A stretch of 64,000 nt of DNA. Source: Liquidambar formosana (lineage: Eukaryota; Streptophyta; Magnoliopsida; Saxifragales; Altingiaceae). The translations under genes were made by a program, and so were the position numbers. The first letter of the stretch is position 1, and each line of letters opens with the position of its first letter. The stretch lies in contig CM077826.1 in the NCBI GenBank assembly GCA_039720395.1, positions 15,867,962-15,931,961 of the forward strand. Direction: 5' to 3'. The notes under the pieces were generated by a model, which was not told the origin of the DNA, made no database searches, and saw nothing but the letters and a program-made list of their open reading frames with translations. Shown one piece after another: positions 62,701 through 64,000 of the stretch.

Positions 62701-64000
62701 TCTTTTTCTTTTGATAAGTAAAGAATTCATTACAATTTTTTTTTTTTTTTTTTAAAAAAAGGGCCTTAGGCCAACATACTAAATGTATACAAAAGGAAAG
62801 CTAACATCAAACCCTCTTAGAAAAATTCCAAGAAAAAAAGAGAGCTCCATATGCAAAATCGGAAGTCCAAACCCAAAAAGAAAGGATCTTGAGAAGAATG
62901 TCGTCTTCGCAACAAAATTTACCTTGTCTTCAAAGATTCTTCAGTTTCTTTCTTCCACACTATCCACAAGTGAAAAAAAAGAGATAATCCTGAAATTACA
63001 TTCCTTTTCTCTCACTGCCTTTGATCCACCAACCGCAAAAAAAGACCTCCCAACCCCCAAATATACGTACAAGGTTCTCCAGTGAAGTAACAATAAATGA
63101 TGATATGATCCATAATTTCTTCCTCACAAGTCACAATTAGTCAATTACACAAGATACACCTATTGGGCATATTCCAATAAAGCCACTTCCAAAGATGCAC
63201 AAGAACCCCAAAAAACCCTTTGTTGGGGAAGGCAACGCTTCACTAATCCCTTCCATGAAATCTATGAGCAGAAAAAGATTTTAATGCATACCTTCCTCTG
63301 ACCACACCACATAATCACTCTTGTACGTCTTCTTGTTAGTAGCAATAGTATAAAAATAATAATAATAATAATAATAATATTACTAATAATAATGATGATG
63401 ATGATGATAATAAATAAATAAAACCGTCAGAGGAACATCACTGCACCAACTATCCATCAAAACCTCACACTCTTTCCATCTCCCCACCTTGAAAGCCATT
63501 CCTTCCCAACCAAAATCCAGGGAGAAGCAAGCAACCAAAACCTTTCCACATGGAGGTACAGGACCCAAATGATTACTATAAAATTATCTTGTCCCCCCCC
63601 CCCCCACCCAAAAAAAATAATAATAATAATAAAAAACACTAAATGATAGCCAAAAGATCTTCCACCAAACTTAGCCCTTAGAACCAACAGGACGAGGAAA
63701 GAAGATAACATCAAGGAAATAATGTATCTTGGAATGACCCAACCAATCCCAACCAACCCAAAGTAAGACAACCACAAGAAGCGGGCCAAACATTAGTAAA
63801 GAAATTAATTACCAACTGTTTCTCTTTGTGCATAAAATAAACATTAGTTCTTCACAAATCTTCTTCCATACTGCAAGAAGACAAAAGTACTCACTCTTCA
63901 AATCTACAATCGAGGCTAAGGATTTAATCTAGGGAGGAGCTTTGGGTTTCCAAACTAATTTAAAAGAAGAGAAAGCAAATAAGAACTGATTGGAATGAGA
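62701..64000 (-). mobile_element. degenerate LINE (zf-RVT region and 3' end), running off the window
   Basis: The left edge has cttttgataagtaaagaatt, the typical 3' end of plant LINEs seen from the other strand, with a nearby poly(T) run. Minus-strand frames around 63170-62910 read RCILCN, then TCEEEIMDHIIIYC, then LWIVWKKETEESL, the C-x-x-C...H...C zinc-binding tail of LINE reverse transcriptase, broken by stops and frameshifts. Further LINE-like sequence continues to the window end. A (TAA)n/(TGA)n tract at about 63350-63418 interrupts it. It lies in the presumed COX5b intron. Confidence 0.65.

Noticed and set aside
63350..63418. Repeat array resembling a CRISPR
   Set aside because: It is a (TAA)n/(TGA)n trinucleotide microsatellite without spacers, in plant nuclear DNA.

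Overview
The window is nuclear DNA from a flowering plant, most likely a woody eudicot, although the species cannot be named from sequence alone. It has AT-rich introns with plant GT-AG borders, large introns full of transposable-element debris, many (TA)n, (CT)n and poly(A) microsatellites, and six multi-exon genes whose proteins are recognisably plant orthologues. I rebuilt exon chains by joining reading frames at splice sites, and every junction was checked for phase. Nothing prokaryotic, viral or CRISPR-like was seen.

Layout: (1) 845-9400, minus strand: a UTP5/WDR43-type WD40 protein with a C-terminal Utp12 domain, 12 coding exons, with an apparent 1-base frameshift in exon 11 and a LINE inserted in an intron. 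(2) 9401-13200: divergent intergenic region with a broken DUF1644 gene, a SINE and a Tourist-like MITE. (3) 13786-19949, plus strand: mitochondrial monothiol glutaredoxin GRXS15 (CGFS type). (4) 23171-30275, minus strand: PWP2/UTP1, seven coding exons, with a duplicated splice donor. (5) 33344-42404, plus strand: a TSO1/SOL-like CXC (CRC-domain) protein, 11 exons, with a GC-AG intron and a TRIM retroelement in an intron. (6) 46204-51427, minus strand: an acyl-protein thioesterase-like alpha/beta hydrolase, nine exons. (7) 59082-60313, minus strand, partial: the C-terminal exons of cytochrome c oxidase subunit 5b; the 5' exons probably lie beyond base 64000.

Functionally, UTP5 and PWP2 both act in the SSU processome, which makes 18S rRNA in the nucleolus. 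GRXS15 and COX5b both act in mitochondria (iron-sulfur cluster transfer and complex IV). The CXC protein is a chromatin/cell-cycle regulator and the hydrolase probably removes acyl groups from proteins. From memory, COX5b, the hydrolase and GRXS15 have Arabidopsis counterparts at neighbouring loci (At3g15640, At3g15650, At3g15660), so part of this order looks like conserved synteny.

No wholly new biological system was found. The observations most worth checking are the UTP5 frameshift, the tandem splice donor in PWP2, the complete 256-bp TRIM element, an 8-bp-TSD hAT-type element, two Tourist-like MITEs with 3-bp TSDs, and two copies of one SINE family about 49 kb apart.
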